DNA of 64,000 nucleotides from Amyloporia xantha (lineage: Eukaryota > Basidiomycota > Agaricomycetes > Polyporales > Adustoporiaceae). A program made the translations under genes and the position numbers. The stretch spans positions 496,001-560,000 of the forward strand of contig JAYKKR010000016.1 of NCBI GenBank assembly GCA_036971615.1, read 5' to 3'. The notes under the pieces were generated by a model. The model was given only the letters and a program-made list of their open reading frames with translations, made no database searches and was not told the origin of the DNA. Each line of letters begins with the position of its first letter. The stretch's first letter is position 1. This document shows positions 47,339-58,839 of this stretch, piece by piece.

Positions 47339-47610
47339 GCCATCTTGAATACATTAATTGATAATCCTGGTTTAATGACAGAGGTTGATGTCTGGCGCAT
47401 GGGAGTGAGTACACCGTCAGACACACTTAATGCCGTTCAATCGAGATCGTGCTTTCAACAGAATAGATGCATGTATATGGTGTAATGCATGAACGAGTGT
47501 AGCGAGTGACATATGTCGACGACGATTATACGGGACAAGTATGTGGTAAAATATGAATTCGATGCATCTTGTTCTCTCCATAAACCCTATCTCTGAATGA
47601 CTCATGATAC

Positions 47611-50520
47611 TTACGTCTGTCGATTCAAGACGTACAAATGTAGATCTTGCCATCCTGCATGAATTAGACTTTAGCCATCGCCCGAAACATCGACGATAGT
47701 CCGGATACGCACCACCACCAACACGACACATCACTTTCTTCGTAGGTCCCTTGGCGCCCGGTCGTGAAAGCGTTGTCAACTTACAAGTCACTAATTTCCT
47801 CGCCAAAGGACCCGCGAATGCATACTGTGCCCGGATCTCCTCACCCTCCTTGGGGACACCGCGCAATGGTGGATCCACTCGCTCGATCATCAGAGGGTGG
47901 GCGAGGGAGTTCACAACACGCGCAACCTCTACATCGAGTGGATCGCGGGGATTGGATGGGATGTACTCATGCAAGGGCTTTCCGCCACCGTCTTGGCCAC
48001 TCGGTGTCGAAGCTCCAGCGCGGCTTGGAGGACGCGAGCCAGGGCCAGGGGTACGTGGACTGCCAGAGTCGCGAAAGCTTGAAGGAGGCATCCGGTTCTG
48101 CAGGACAGAAGGTCGCGGCGTCATACGCATTCCGGACAATTCGTCGGGTGTTCGCGCGCCATTGGCAGCTGCCCTGAAGGACATGGAGCTCTCTGGACGG
48201 TATTGTGACATTGCAGATGACGGGCGCGACGCCGCAGACACCTGGACACTGGGTATGGGGATCATGGAACGGCTGGAAGGACGTGCAGGGGTGAAGCTGC
48301 CCCCTGGCGTGTGCGCACGGGCAGAGGTGGGGGAGAACGCCCTCTGCATCAGCGATGTTGGGTCATCATTGTCCCAGCTCGCGTCGGACGGCGAGCTGGA
48401 CATGGAACGGAAATGCGACTTCGACGGCGCAGGTATATGGCTAGGGGTCTTGGGACGTGTGCGGGGTGAGATAGGGAGGCCAGGAGTCTGTGCCTGTGAT
48501 CGGGAAGGGGGACGGTATGACATAGGCAGGCCGGGAGTCTGGGCCTGCGATCGCGAGGGCGGGCGGTACATAGAAAACGAGAATGGCGTATTAGAGGATT
48601 GGGCGGTTGACACCGAAGACGTAACAGGAGACCATGGCCTTGAAGATCCCATGGAACTCCGTGAAGCGCTTCGGTTGTACACGGGGTATAGTGCGGGTAC
48701 TGGAGGTATATCATCGGAATGCCGGTACATGCCCGAAACAGAGGGACGGCGGGGTGAGGACTTCAGCGTTGCCAAACGTTCTTCCTCGTCGACCTTTGTG
48801 GAACTATTCCACACCGGTCGTTTCTTTGATGTCGAGGTCGCATTCGCACTCGCTTCCAACCGCTCCAACTTCTTGGACGATGGAGAGGACTCGGGTGTCA
48901 GACTCTGTGAATGTTTGTGTGAAGGCGTCATAGGTGTCGTTGGCTGGCTACCCATGAAGTGAAGCATGGACGCTCGATGTCTCAAGGTACGGACAGGCTC
49001 CGAAGATGGCATCCGTGCAGGGCTCTTCTGGGGCGCAGGTGTCGCAGGTCCTGGTGACTTTGCGTGTCTAGTCAGCTTCCTCGCGAGTTTACGGAATGGC
49101 GAGATGGATCGCGACAGCGTAGTGGAGCTATTTGTACGCTCCTTCATTGAACGGGAGCCATTCGGCGGTGTTCCAAGCAGTCCATTCTTCGCCTTCGACT
49201 TCGACGTCTTGCCAGATGTGCTGGACCCTGCCTCGCTTGAATTGGCAGGGGTGGTGTCACCGCTGACAAACATTCGACGCACTGTTTCCATATCGCTCTC
49301 AGTTCGCGTTATGCGCTCTTTGAGATTTCGCCATCGCTGTGTGGATTCTGCATGTCTCCGAAGACACTCGCCATTCTTCGTGACACGATCCTGGACACCT
49401 TTATCGATAATCGAGAGTACTTTCGTTGTTGCCGGCATATAGTGTCTGACCACTTGTTAGACAAATCTCATGAAGACCAAATAGAATAGGCACGTACTTC
49501 TTTTTCGCTTCGAACGAATCCATCAGTGACGTGAAGACCTCAAAGCTTAAGGGAGACTTTTCAGAACGAACAGAAGACGACGAGGACGACTGTGATAACG
49601 TGTCCTCCAGACCTCGTCTTTGCACTTGCCATATGAAATCCTACCAATTTCTCAACAACCCCTACGTCCTCCCAAACATGACGGGAACTCACCTGACATC
49701 GATTCACGGCCTTTTCCAGACTCGACATCATCCCGTCTGCCTGGTCCGTCACCGTTCTGAACACCGTCAACCACTTGTCCTCCTTCAACTCCTCCCGCAA
49801 TACCTGTATCTCCTTCTGTAGCGCCTCCCATTCATCCATCATGTCGGCATGTTTTCGCAATATCACCCTGTCTTCGCTTGACATACTCTCTGCCACCGTT
49901 GGCGTCTTCTCGGAACGCCGTAAGAGAGGGTCAAGAGTCTCATTGATCGACTTGACGATGGAGGAGACAGTTTCTAATCGTCCATCGAGATTGGAAAGTG
50001 ACTGATCGATGTCACTGCTTGCATTAGAGGACCCATTGGCCGATTGCGACTTGTGCCGTAGTTCTTGGATCTCTGAGCAATATTCAAGACCAGTAATACG
50101 GTTATATGCACTAGGCGCCTACCAAATATGCGAGTCTGGATGTCAGAAATGCTGTATGAGAGTTCGGTGATACGGGTTGAGACAGCTAGAAGATGTAACT
50201 CCCTACTGAATGCATGAGGATGGATTAAATCGCGTCGGTAACACCATACATACTCATGGCTTTTCCCCTTCCCGTTACGCTTCAGAAGCGGGCGATTAGC
50301 GGTAATAGTGACGTTTTCTGCAAGCTGGTTAGATCGTCGAGTAGCCTAACCTGGCCGCTAGCTTACCTTCGTCGTCGTGGTTGGAGGAACTACTAGAGGA
50401 AGACGTGGAGCTAAAATTAGAGGACGAAGGAGACGGTGATACATCATGATGTTTGAGACTATTCTGCGAGCGCGACGAGAGTACACTAGGAGAGCGAGAC
50501 GAGATGGTGAGGGAAACCAT
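47611..50520 (-). CDS. KAR9: KAR9-like microtubule-orientation protein with GAR domain
   Basis: Links microtubule plus ends (via EB1/Bim1) to actin-based transport; needed for nuclear positioning and karyogamy in yeast. Start at 50520 (MVSLTISSRSPSVLS). The N-terminal half is helical, spread over several exons (SSDIDQSLSNLDGRLETVSS, RVILRKHADMMDEWEALQKE, RVTKNGECLRRHAESTQRW). A long basic Ser/Pro region holds two SxIP EB1-binding motifs in suitable context (KTPSHIPAPSK and SSRSMIPIPS) and a tandem 17-residue duplication (YRPPSRSQAQTPGLP twice; DNA units 48468-48518 and 48519-48569). The C-terminus is a Gas2/GAR-like domain: DVEVARVVNSLAHPLMIERV, GPTKKVMCRVGGG spliced to WQDLHLYVLNRQT and a stop at 47611. 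Confidence 0.82.
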
Positions 50521-50962
50521 GAGAACGAGCGGGACCAGGAGAACAGAAAGGAAGGCTGGGTATGAATGCGCGAGATATGGGTTGAGGGTGAATACAGATG
50601 CTATGGCTCAGAGGATCCGCCGAGTCCGGGTCGCTGCTGAGACGAGGGTATAAGCAACACGGTCGAGAGAGACGCGACGGATCCTCTGCCGCGCTGAGCA
50701 GTTCAGGCTCAAGGATGAGACTCGGACGGCGACGAATTACGGCGGAACAAGGCTTAGACAATACCAACTCGGAACAAGTCAACCACGACAAGGACGAAGA
50801 ATAGCCTGAGGGCGTCCGGCGCCTTTGCGCGCGTGTACACACCTACCGAACCAGGCTCTGTCCCGGTCGGCTTTCCTCACGAACAATGGCCAACATGCAT
50901 ACGCTCATGCGAATTCTCTCGCAATCTATAGTTACAGTCCTGATGGTCTACTTCGCCTAGCT

Positions 50963-52680
50963 CTACGCATACGACTTCACCTTCGAAAACCAGAACGGCC
51001 GCTCATGCGCCAGCGGAAGCGGCGTCGCCTCCCCACTCTCAATGTCCACGGTATCATACGCGCGAAATTCGAGCCGGTTCCATCGCCCGAGGGGGCGCGA
51101 GCGCAGCTCTAAAGTCATTTGGAACGCAAACTTCATCTGCGAGCCAGCCGATGGGTCGAGCAAGGAGGTGACGAGCACCGTGTTGCCGGTAAGCTCCCAG
51201 TTGCCGATCGCGAGACCCTGCAATGGAAGCATTCGGACTAAGAGAGAATGGTGTCGCACGACGAATGATGGTAACAGACCTTCATGCGGAGCGTGGGCTT
51301 CAGGACAGGAATAACCTGCTGCGGGGCCATGTTTTCATTGGCTAGAAGAGAGATAACTTGTCCGTTGGGATAGAATCGCCTGTTTGGAAATCAATATACG
51401 CCATTGGAGAATTAAAAAATCGATACCAACAAGTAACGATGGTATGTTATGAGGTGGCTGACCTAAATGCAGGGAACTTCAGCAGTTGCTTGTGCCCGAT
51501 GTCTGTGGCTACGTACATTGACCCATGCATTCTCGCTCAAGCCCGATCGGCTGCAATACCATTGCATTTAGAGAAGTATCTCGTACAGCAGACAGATGTA
51601 CATACATGTAATGACAGACTGCAATGTATACGCCATCTAACCGCACACGCGGGTGCTCGATAAAGAAACGGCGATAGTCGGTCAAGTATTGGTGCAACAA
51701 AACATCTATATCTTCGTTATCTGGTATTTGTGGGGGCTTATACATTGCTCGCACAAAATCCCTGCATAAACTGGTAGAATCAGAGACCCACACTCGATGC
51801 AAGTCGAAACCCACCTCCAGATCTCGCTGTCCAGGGTGACCACCCGCGCCTTGCGGTTGACAGCCGCAAAGTGCTCCAGCGTCGCCGTATCGAGACTGCG
51901 CAGGACGAGGACGAGCAGCTCATCAGGCAATCTCTGCAGCGGCGTAGGTGCCGTCTCATTCTCCGGCTCGAATGCGAGGTCCCGCGGCCAACTCGCAAGC
52001 AGACTCGCCAAAGTCCCGGTCGCAACCGCGCTTCCCGTCTCCGTGACCGGCACAACAACCGAGTGCATATCCAGAGCCTTCACCTCCCTGCATTATATCA
52101 TCGACGGCTTCCGAGCTGGATATCGACGTAGTCTCGGGCCGCGGAGGTTTACCAGCTAGTGCGGGCGCACCACTAGTGCTCGGAGCACCGGTGGCAGCAT
52201 ACTGCGCCTGCGTTTCGAGCTTGTAATACGCTCGATCGACGTTGGAGTCCATGCGGAACGCAGCGCGGTACAGCTCGAGTGCCTCGTCGAGGTTGCTCTG
52301 CTGCTCGCACTGCACGGCGCGCCGGTACACATCGACGGCTTTGCTGAGCACCTTGCCGTACGGGGCGAGCGATGCGTCCGTTTGTGGCTTCTTCGCGGGA
52401 AGGGGACACAACATCGCTGGGCACTCGAATGGGTATGGGATGCGCAATCGCAGGAGACTGTGGATGCAGAGTATCGTCGGCAGCAGTGGCGTCAGATGCA
52501 GGCTCAGGTTGAGCATCACGGTCTCCCGATGCCTGGGGCGTAGAAACCAGGCCCTTTCTTCCTGCGTACTTCTGCCCTCCATTGCTCTCTAAATCTTGCG
52601 AGCTCGTCAGAGTCGGGTACCGTCGCCTCCGATGCTTGCATGAACCCGAGCGGTGGTAAGGAAAGAGGACCAGCGCCCAT
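50963..52680 (-). CDS. F-box protein of the FBXO9/Hrt3 type
   Basis: Substrate adaptor of an SCF ubiquitin ligase. The start is placed at 52680 (MGAGPLSLPPLGFMQ), leading to DELARFREQWRAEVRRKK, the usual N-terminal helix. Then a TPR/MIT-like segment (AVDVYRRAVQCEQQSNLDEA, LELYRAAFRMDSNVDRAYYK), the F-box (LQRLPDELLVLVLRSLDTAT, LEHFAAVNRKARVVT), DFVRAMYKPPQIPD, YPNGQVISLLANENMAPQQV and the C-terminal domain (GNWELTGNTVLVTSLLDPS, LRSRPLGRWNRLEFRAYDTV, SGEATPL, ERPFWFSKVKSYA). Odd: between the first helix and the TPR-like part the reading frame steps twice (near 52551-52560 at a GGGCCCTTTC-like run and near 52392-52412). This needs either two 1-base insertions or an unrecognised intron. Confidence 0.8.
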
Positions 52681-52984
52681 AACATTTCGCTCTGTCAGCT
52701 CACAATGGACAATTGCATTACGTAATAACGTGATCGAGCGATCACACCTCTCGATGGTTAAGCCCTTATCTGGGCGCCGATAACATCAAAATAGGGTCTT
52801 GTCGCGCATAAATAATTGGCTGCTACCGCTGCGACATGTCCTGTGCCTGATTCCAGGTCATCTCCACGTCTTCACAACTGTAGGCGCATAGCGTCGCCTC
52901 GCCCGCTCTCAGCTCCCGCAAATACCGCACCCAGCCAGCCACAGACACCAGGATACCTCATACCCAACGCGGTCCGTGCCAGCC

Positions 52985-54546
52985 ATGGAGAGCAACAAAG
53001 ACGAGGCCCTCAAGTGCCTCACCATCGCCCAGAAGCGCAAGAGCTCCGGCGACCTCCCCGCCGCCCGCCGTTTCTGCCAGAAGTCCCTCGCCCTCTTCTC
53101 CACGCCCGAAGCGCACAAGCTGCTCGAGATCATCGACGCTGAGGCCGCGTCGTCCGATTCCGCACAGGCGTCCTCCAGCTCCTCAGGCGCCGGCTCCAGT
53201 TCGGGCGAGCCGTTCACGTCGTCCGCGGAGGCGCACCCATCGGCGTCGGGTGCACGGCAACGGCATACGGGCTCTGCACCAGACACCAAGGAGAAGGCCA
53301 AGGCGAATGGGACTGCGGCGGGTGGTGCCGAGAAGAAGAGGGAGTATACGCCTGAGCAGGCTGCGGTGGTCAAGCGGGTGCGTGCGTGCAAGGTGACGGA
53401 GTACTATGAGATACTGGCAGTAAAGAAGGATTGTGAGGAAGTGGATATTAAGAAGGCGTATCGTAAGGTGTGTTCGCCTGCTGCTTTTCCGTAACGCGCA
53501 ATTGATCGTGATGTCCGTTCGATGCGATAGCTTGCGCTGTCATTGCATCCTGACAAGAATGGAGCACCAGGAGCAGACGAGGCGTTCAAATGTACGAAGT
53601 ATTACCAAATTTTACTAAGAATCTCATTGTCCTAACCCAATGCCTGTTCAGTGGTGTCGAAAGCTTTCCAAGTCCTATCAGGTGAGTACTAAAGAGTGTA
53701 CTCGTGGTTGCTCTATCTGAACGAGCATCTCAACAGATCCACAAAAACGAGCTGCATACGATCGAAGTGGCTCCGATCCTGAGTCGCGTTTCAGTGGCAT
53801 GTCGTCTGCGTCGAGTCGCGGTCCTCCTGGCTTCTCAAACGCCAGCTTCGGTGGCGGTGGGTTTGACGGAGAGATGAGCCCAGAAGATCTCTTCAATATG
53901 TTCTTCGGTGGAGGCATGAACGGCGGGTCATTTGGTGGCGGACCAGGTGAGTAGTGTCATGTTCACAAGCCTGACAATCCCACTGAAATCGCCACTTCAG
54001 TATTCACCGCATCATTCGGTCCAGGGGGCTTCCGCTCGACGCGGATGCGGACAAACATGCACCAAGAGCGCCAGCAACCTGCCGAGCCGCGCTCGATGTT
54101 CCTCCAGCTTCTTCCTCTTATCCTCCTTTTCGCCTTCTCCTTCATCAACGTCATCCCCAGTCTCTTCGGGTCCTCGCCCACGCCGGACCCACGCTTCTCG
54201 TTCACGCCCTCGACGCGCTACAACATCGAGCGACAGACGGGCGGACTCGGCGTCAAGTATCACGTCAACAGCGCCGAGTTCTCTGGGCACCCCATTGCGG
54301 CGGAGCTCGCGCGCAACGGGAACAAGCCTGGTCCTGAGCTCAACCGGTTCGAGAAGACGGTCGAGCAGCTGTTCACGCAGGACTTGTACTCGCAGTGCCA
54401 GCGTGGGCTGGAGCGGAAGGAGCGTCAGCGGGACCAGGAGGTCGGGCTGTTCGGCCTTGGAACCGACTGGGAGAAAGGTGAAGCGGATAGAGGCTCAGCC
54501 AGTGGATAGCTGCGAGCAGCTGAAAAGGATGGGGCTCATCAAGTAG
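52985..54546 (+). CDS. ER-membrane DnaJ protein, DNAJB12/14 type
   Basis: Hsp70 co-chaperone anchored in the ER membrane and facing the cytosol, used in membrane-protein quality control (family knowledge). Start at 52985 (MESNKDEALKCLTIAQKRKS), an N-terminal helical repeat also seen in DNAJB12. The J domain is EYYEILAVKKDCEEVDIKKA...YRK, spliced to LALSLHPDKN with the HPD motif intact. A Gly/Phe-rich part (GGGGFDGEMSPEDLFNMFFG) is followed by one membrane segment (FLQLLPLILLFAFSFINVIP) and a DUF1977-type C-terminal domain (RYNIERQTGGLGVKYHVN). Odd: after GLFGLGTDWEK an extra base in a GAAAGG run (54473-54479) pushes the frame to an early stop at 54509. The conserved ending VDSCEQLKRMGLIK lies in the neighbouring frame and ends at 54546. 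Confidence 0.88.
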
Positions 54547-54808
54547 ATATCTTTTGCTCATGCGGATGCGCTCAGTGGGTGGACATTGGGCGGACTTATA
54601 AGGATAGTATGTTCTGCAGGATACAACATCTAATGCATTCGCTAGTTACTTATTATTCATGTCTATGCCATGCATCCTCCCACTGACTCTCGGACGTTGC
54701 GTGGATGGGTGCGACATTTCTGCGAGGGTGAATCGGATCACAAGGGGTTCGCGAAGCGAAGACTGGGTGTGCGATTTCGGGAAGGCTATGACATAAGAAA
54801 CTCTGCGT

Positions 54809-55108
54809 CTATTGTTCCCTGGCCCTCTCCAGCTTGAGGTAGAACTCCTCCTGCTTTTGCACTAGACGCGAGGCGGTGGTTAGTACAGGATCAGGCGGCA
54901 ATGTACCGTTGGCCGCGAGGGATGAGCTCACCGTGCTTCAGGTGCACGCCATACCTGTCAGAACGAAATGAGCAACTGTAATGACGCGCAGAGGCGGCGT
55001 GACAACGTACCAGAAAGCGTAGCCTGCGCTGACACCCATACCGAGGGAGACACTGAGGTCGAGCCAGAAGCGCTTTCTGAGCATTCCGGTGATAGGAGCG
55101 ATGGGCAT
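54809..55108 (-). CDS. COX9: COX9, cytochrome c oxidase subunit VIIa
   Basis: Small single-span subunit of respiratory complex IV in the inner mitochondrial membrane. Exons 55108-55011, 54954-54932 and 54861-54809 total 174 nt, giving 57 aa. The protein starts MPIAPITGMLRKRFWLDLSV, has the membrane segment LSVSLGMGVSAGYAFWYGV and ends FYLKLERAREQ, matching the fungal Cox9/VIIa pattern in length and layout. The middle exon is 23 nt. It is divergent from the PP2A subunit gene across about 310 bp. Confidence 0.88.
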
Positions 55109-55421
55109 GGTGAGGTGTGTGTGGGCTGTTGTCGTGGACGAGGAGTGTAAAAGGGAGAAGTCGGAGGAGTGTCTAGGGCTGAGCCACCGAAGCCAAACAG
55201 GCTGCAACACGGCCTCGAGTGCCCCAGGTCGTCGATCGAGTGACGGTGCGGGAACCCGGCTTGAACTGACACTGCATCTGCATCCAATACCATCCTCACC
55301 GCGCCACACCCTGTCGGCACCTCTTGCACGACCCTTTAATCAGATCTTGTTCTCAGCTCACCATCTGCACAGAACCCAATCTAGCCTCGCCCGCTCACAT
55401 CCCACCATAGACGACCACACC

Positions 55422-57215
55422 ATGGAACAAGACGCGTCAACCTCAGGCGGATGGCGCTTTGCACAGTGTTTCGGCGACAAGGGCGATGTCGAGGACATCA
55501 CGGAAGGTCTGCTTCTGCTCTTGCAGCTTTCATTTCAGGTACCTTATCGTCCAACCCAACCCACCCCACAGCGGACATCATCTCGACCGTCGAGTTCGAC
55601 TCCACAGGCAACTACCTTGCAACAGGAGACAAGGGAGGTCGTGTGGTCCTCTTCGAGCGCAACGAGATGGTACGTGCTTGGGCCCCCTATGGTCCAAGGA
55701 TCACTCGTCTCACGACGTGTCATCGCACGCGACAGAAAAAAGGCTGCGAGTACAAGTTCTACACAGAGTTCCAATCTCACGAACCAGAGTTCGACTACCT
55801 CAAGTCGCTCGAGATTGAGGAGAAGATCAACAAGATCAAATGGTGCAGGCGACAGAACGCTGCGCACTTCTTGCTGTCCACAAACGGTACGCGTCGCTTA
55901 ATAAGGCATCTGAGTGGTCCACCCATTCACGGACTTGACATCCAGATAAAACAATCAAGCTGTGGAAGGTGTTCGAGAAGTCGCTGCGGGTGGTATCCGA
56001 GTCCAATCTCCACGATGGGCAGCGGGTTCTGCCCCCACCGACACTGTCACAGGACCTCAAACTGCCGCGAATGACCCAGCAGGACAACATCATCGCCGCA
56101 GTCCCACGGAAAGTTTACTCGAACGCACACGCTTACCACATACATTCCATCTCCGTCAATTCGGATCAGGAAACGTACATATCGGCAGACGACTTACGCG
56201 TCAACCTGTGGAATCTGAACATCAGTGACAGGAGCTTCAGTGCGTAGACCTGTGCGGGCTGCGCTGATGAATGGATGCTGACGTATGTCCGCAGACATCG
56301 TCGACATCAAGCCGGTGAACATGGAGGAGCTCACTGAGGTCATCACGGCCGCCGAGTTCCACCCAACGCAATGTAACGTCTTCATGTACTCAAGCTCGAA
56401 AAGCAACATCAAGCTTGCGGACATGCGTGACTCTGCATTGTGTGACCGACATGCAAAGAGTAAGCGTCTTATTTTGTGCTGATTAGAAAGAGCATCGCCT
56501 CATCTGCGATCCCATAAGTGTTCGAGGAGGAAGAGGATCCGTCAAGTCGATCGTTCTTCTCTGAGATTATCTCATCCATCTCGGACGTCAAGTTCAGCCA
56601 CGATGGCCGGTACATCCTTTCACGCGACTACCTGTCGCTCAAGATATGGGACGTGAACATGGAGTCGAAACCGATCAAGACCATCTCCATCCACGACCAC
56701 CTCCGCGGCAAGCTCTGCGATCTGTACGAGAATGACTGCATCTTCGACAAATTCGAGTGCACGTGGGGTGGTGACGACAAGTACGTCTTCCCCACAGTCT
56801 CGATCCTGCTCCTCTGCGTGATATCTGATGACTGATCGTCTGTGCGCTACTTGTAAATAGACACGTCCTGACTGGATCCTACCACAACTACTTCCGGATA
56901 TTCGACGTGGAGACCCTGAATGACGTCGTGCTACAAGCAGACAAGTCGGCGTTCAAGGCGAAGAAGATGGGTGGGCCCTTGCCTGCCAACAATAAGGTTG
57001 GCGCCAAGAACGGTCAGCGGCCCGGTGGTTTACGGGATGTTATGGCGCAGGAGACGCTGGACTTCAATAAGAAGATCCTGCACGCGAGCTGGCATCCTAG
57101 AGAGAATACCATCGCCGTGAGTGCTATTCTACCGTACACCTTTCGTTCGTCGCCTAACACGACGTGCGCCCAGATTGCTGCAACGAACAACCTGTTCTTG
57201 TATAGCGCCGCATAA
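55422..57215 (+). CDS. CDC55: PP2A regulatory subunit B (PR55/CDC55)
   Basis: WD40 beta-propeller that directs protein phosphatase 2A, controlling mitosis and stress signalling. Start at 55422 ([20 protein letters not shown]); the first intron joins GDVEDITE to [20 protein letters not shown]. Highly conserved blocks follow in order: [158 protein letters not shown], and the end [20 protein letters not shown]. All junctions checked are in frame; stop at 57215. Confidence 0.95.
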
Positions 57216-58839
57216 TTCTGCGCACGCCCACCCATGCATCATGCCCCATGCCTCATGTCTGCACGCGACCAATCCTGGCTGTTGTTCCGCCTGTTTACCC
57301 CATCGCATACCACCCACCCTGTCGCAAGCCGGCAGAACCGAGACCGACGCAGAGATACCGAGACTAGCATTCCCATTCCATCACTGGACATTCGCCCCAT
57401 CCATCCTCACGACATGCCCGAAGCCTCCCACACGTTGCTGTCCTTTCTCTAGTTAGCGCGCACACTAATGTTCTCCACTCTCTCTGTCTCTGTCTGCCTC
57501 TGCCACTGGCTCGGACCAGCCCCTACCTACTATATATATTCCCGTGCGTCCCCTCGGTCTCTCGCCGGCTCGACTTGGCTCTGTTCTGCGTCTGTATCTT
57601 ACGTTACCGCTCATCATCGCTCGTTGCACGCTTGGGGAAGTAGAAGCAAAGAATGTACATTGAAGTAAATAAAGGTTCTTAAATCATCAGCCATGCTGGG
57701 AATTTGCGAGTGAGTGCTCGAACTGATCGCGTCCGGGGACCAGGCGTAACAACGGTTCACGCTCAGAGCGTACAGTGCTATGGTATATCACTCGTGTTGA
57801 GTGAGCACTAACTTACCATCTTCTATTTCAAAGCATTCTCTCTTTTGTTTCAGGTAAATGCGTCTGATTATGTGAGTTCTGTCAATATCGTTGCCGGATG
57901 AATCCGAGATTCTGCTAATCATCGAGTTTATCGGGTTCGAAAACTTACTATTCTGACTTCACGCACGTATCATCAGACTAGCTTCCGCACTGCGCTTTAT
58001 CAGCGGTTGGCTCTGGGGTTGATTGACCAACGGGAGTCTTGTGGCCAAACGCTAAGAAGCTCGAACAAGCCGTGTGCGTCCATGGAAGGGACCTGCAGAT
58101 GAAGGCTCGTGAGTTGAGTCTCAAAGCTTGTGACATGTGCATAAACACCGCTATATCCGTCTGTGTGTTCTACTGTCTCCGACGACGTCGACTCAGATCC
58201 AAAGGGCCCCATACACTTGGACGCCGGCAGAACTTCTGCCGACTTTCAATTATTTGTTGCAGGACGAACAAGAAGATTGTTATGCTCTCGAGCAGATCCT
58301 CGTCTTTGACCGTTGAATGTTGAATATTTGCCGTTCAAGCCCGTTGGATCTCCTTTTTGCAGCGGGAGCCGATATATCCTGGAGACTTCGAACGGTGCAA
58401 CATAATCCAGGCAGGCACATTCGAAGAAAGCTCACTTGTAGTCGTCGTCTACCACAAGTACGTATCTTCTTTCGCCGCTGGCAGCATCTCTCCCAAAGCG
58501 AAATCATCTACTAGACCGCTATCTGTGGCTGTGAGGCATTTCTACCGTCTTCATCGCCTGACACGGGCACCGTGCTAGACGTGGCTAGACATCGAAGTCG
58601 ACACCCAACTGCGTTATGCGTTGCGGTGGACGACTCGTCCTCCAACGAGGTACATTGAACAGCCTACTAGTGTCCTGCTTCGCACGAGGAGACTAGACGA
58701 CTGAATATATCTTCTGCATACAGGTGACCATTCTACTAAGATGCACACGGTGTCAGAATTATTGCAATCCATAATGAGCTTGTTATTTATCGACATGGTC
58801 ATGACCTGTGACTGTCTGACGAGAATTGTTCGTGGACAC
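57216..58839. other. Intergenic region, no gene recognised
   Basis: About 1.6 kb. CT-rich just after the PP2A gene (CTCTCTGTCTCTGTCTG near 57478-57497), then AT-richer. The end near 58830 is where homology of the truncated EF-hand-family copy stops. Confidence 0.4.
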
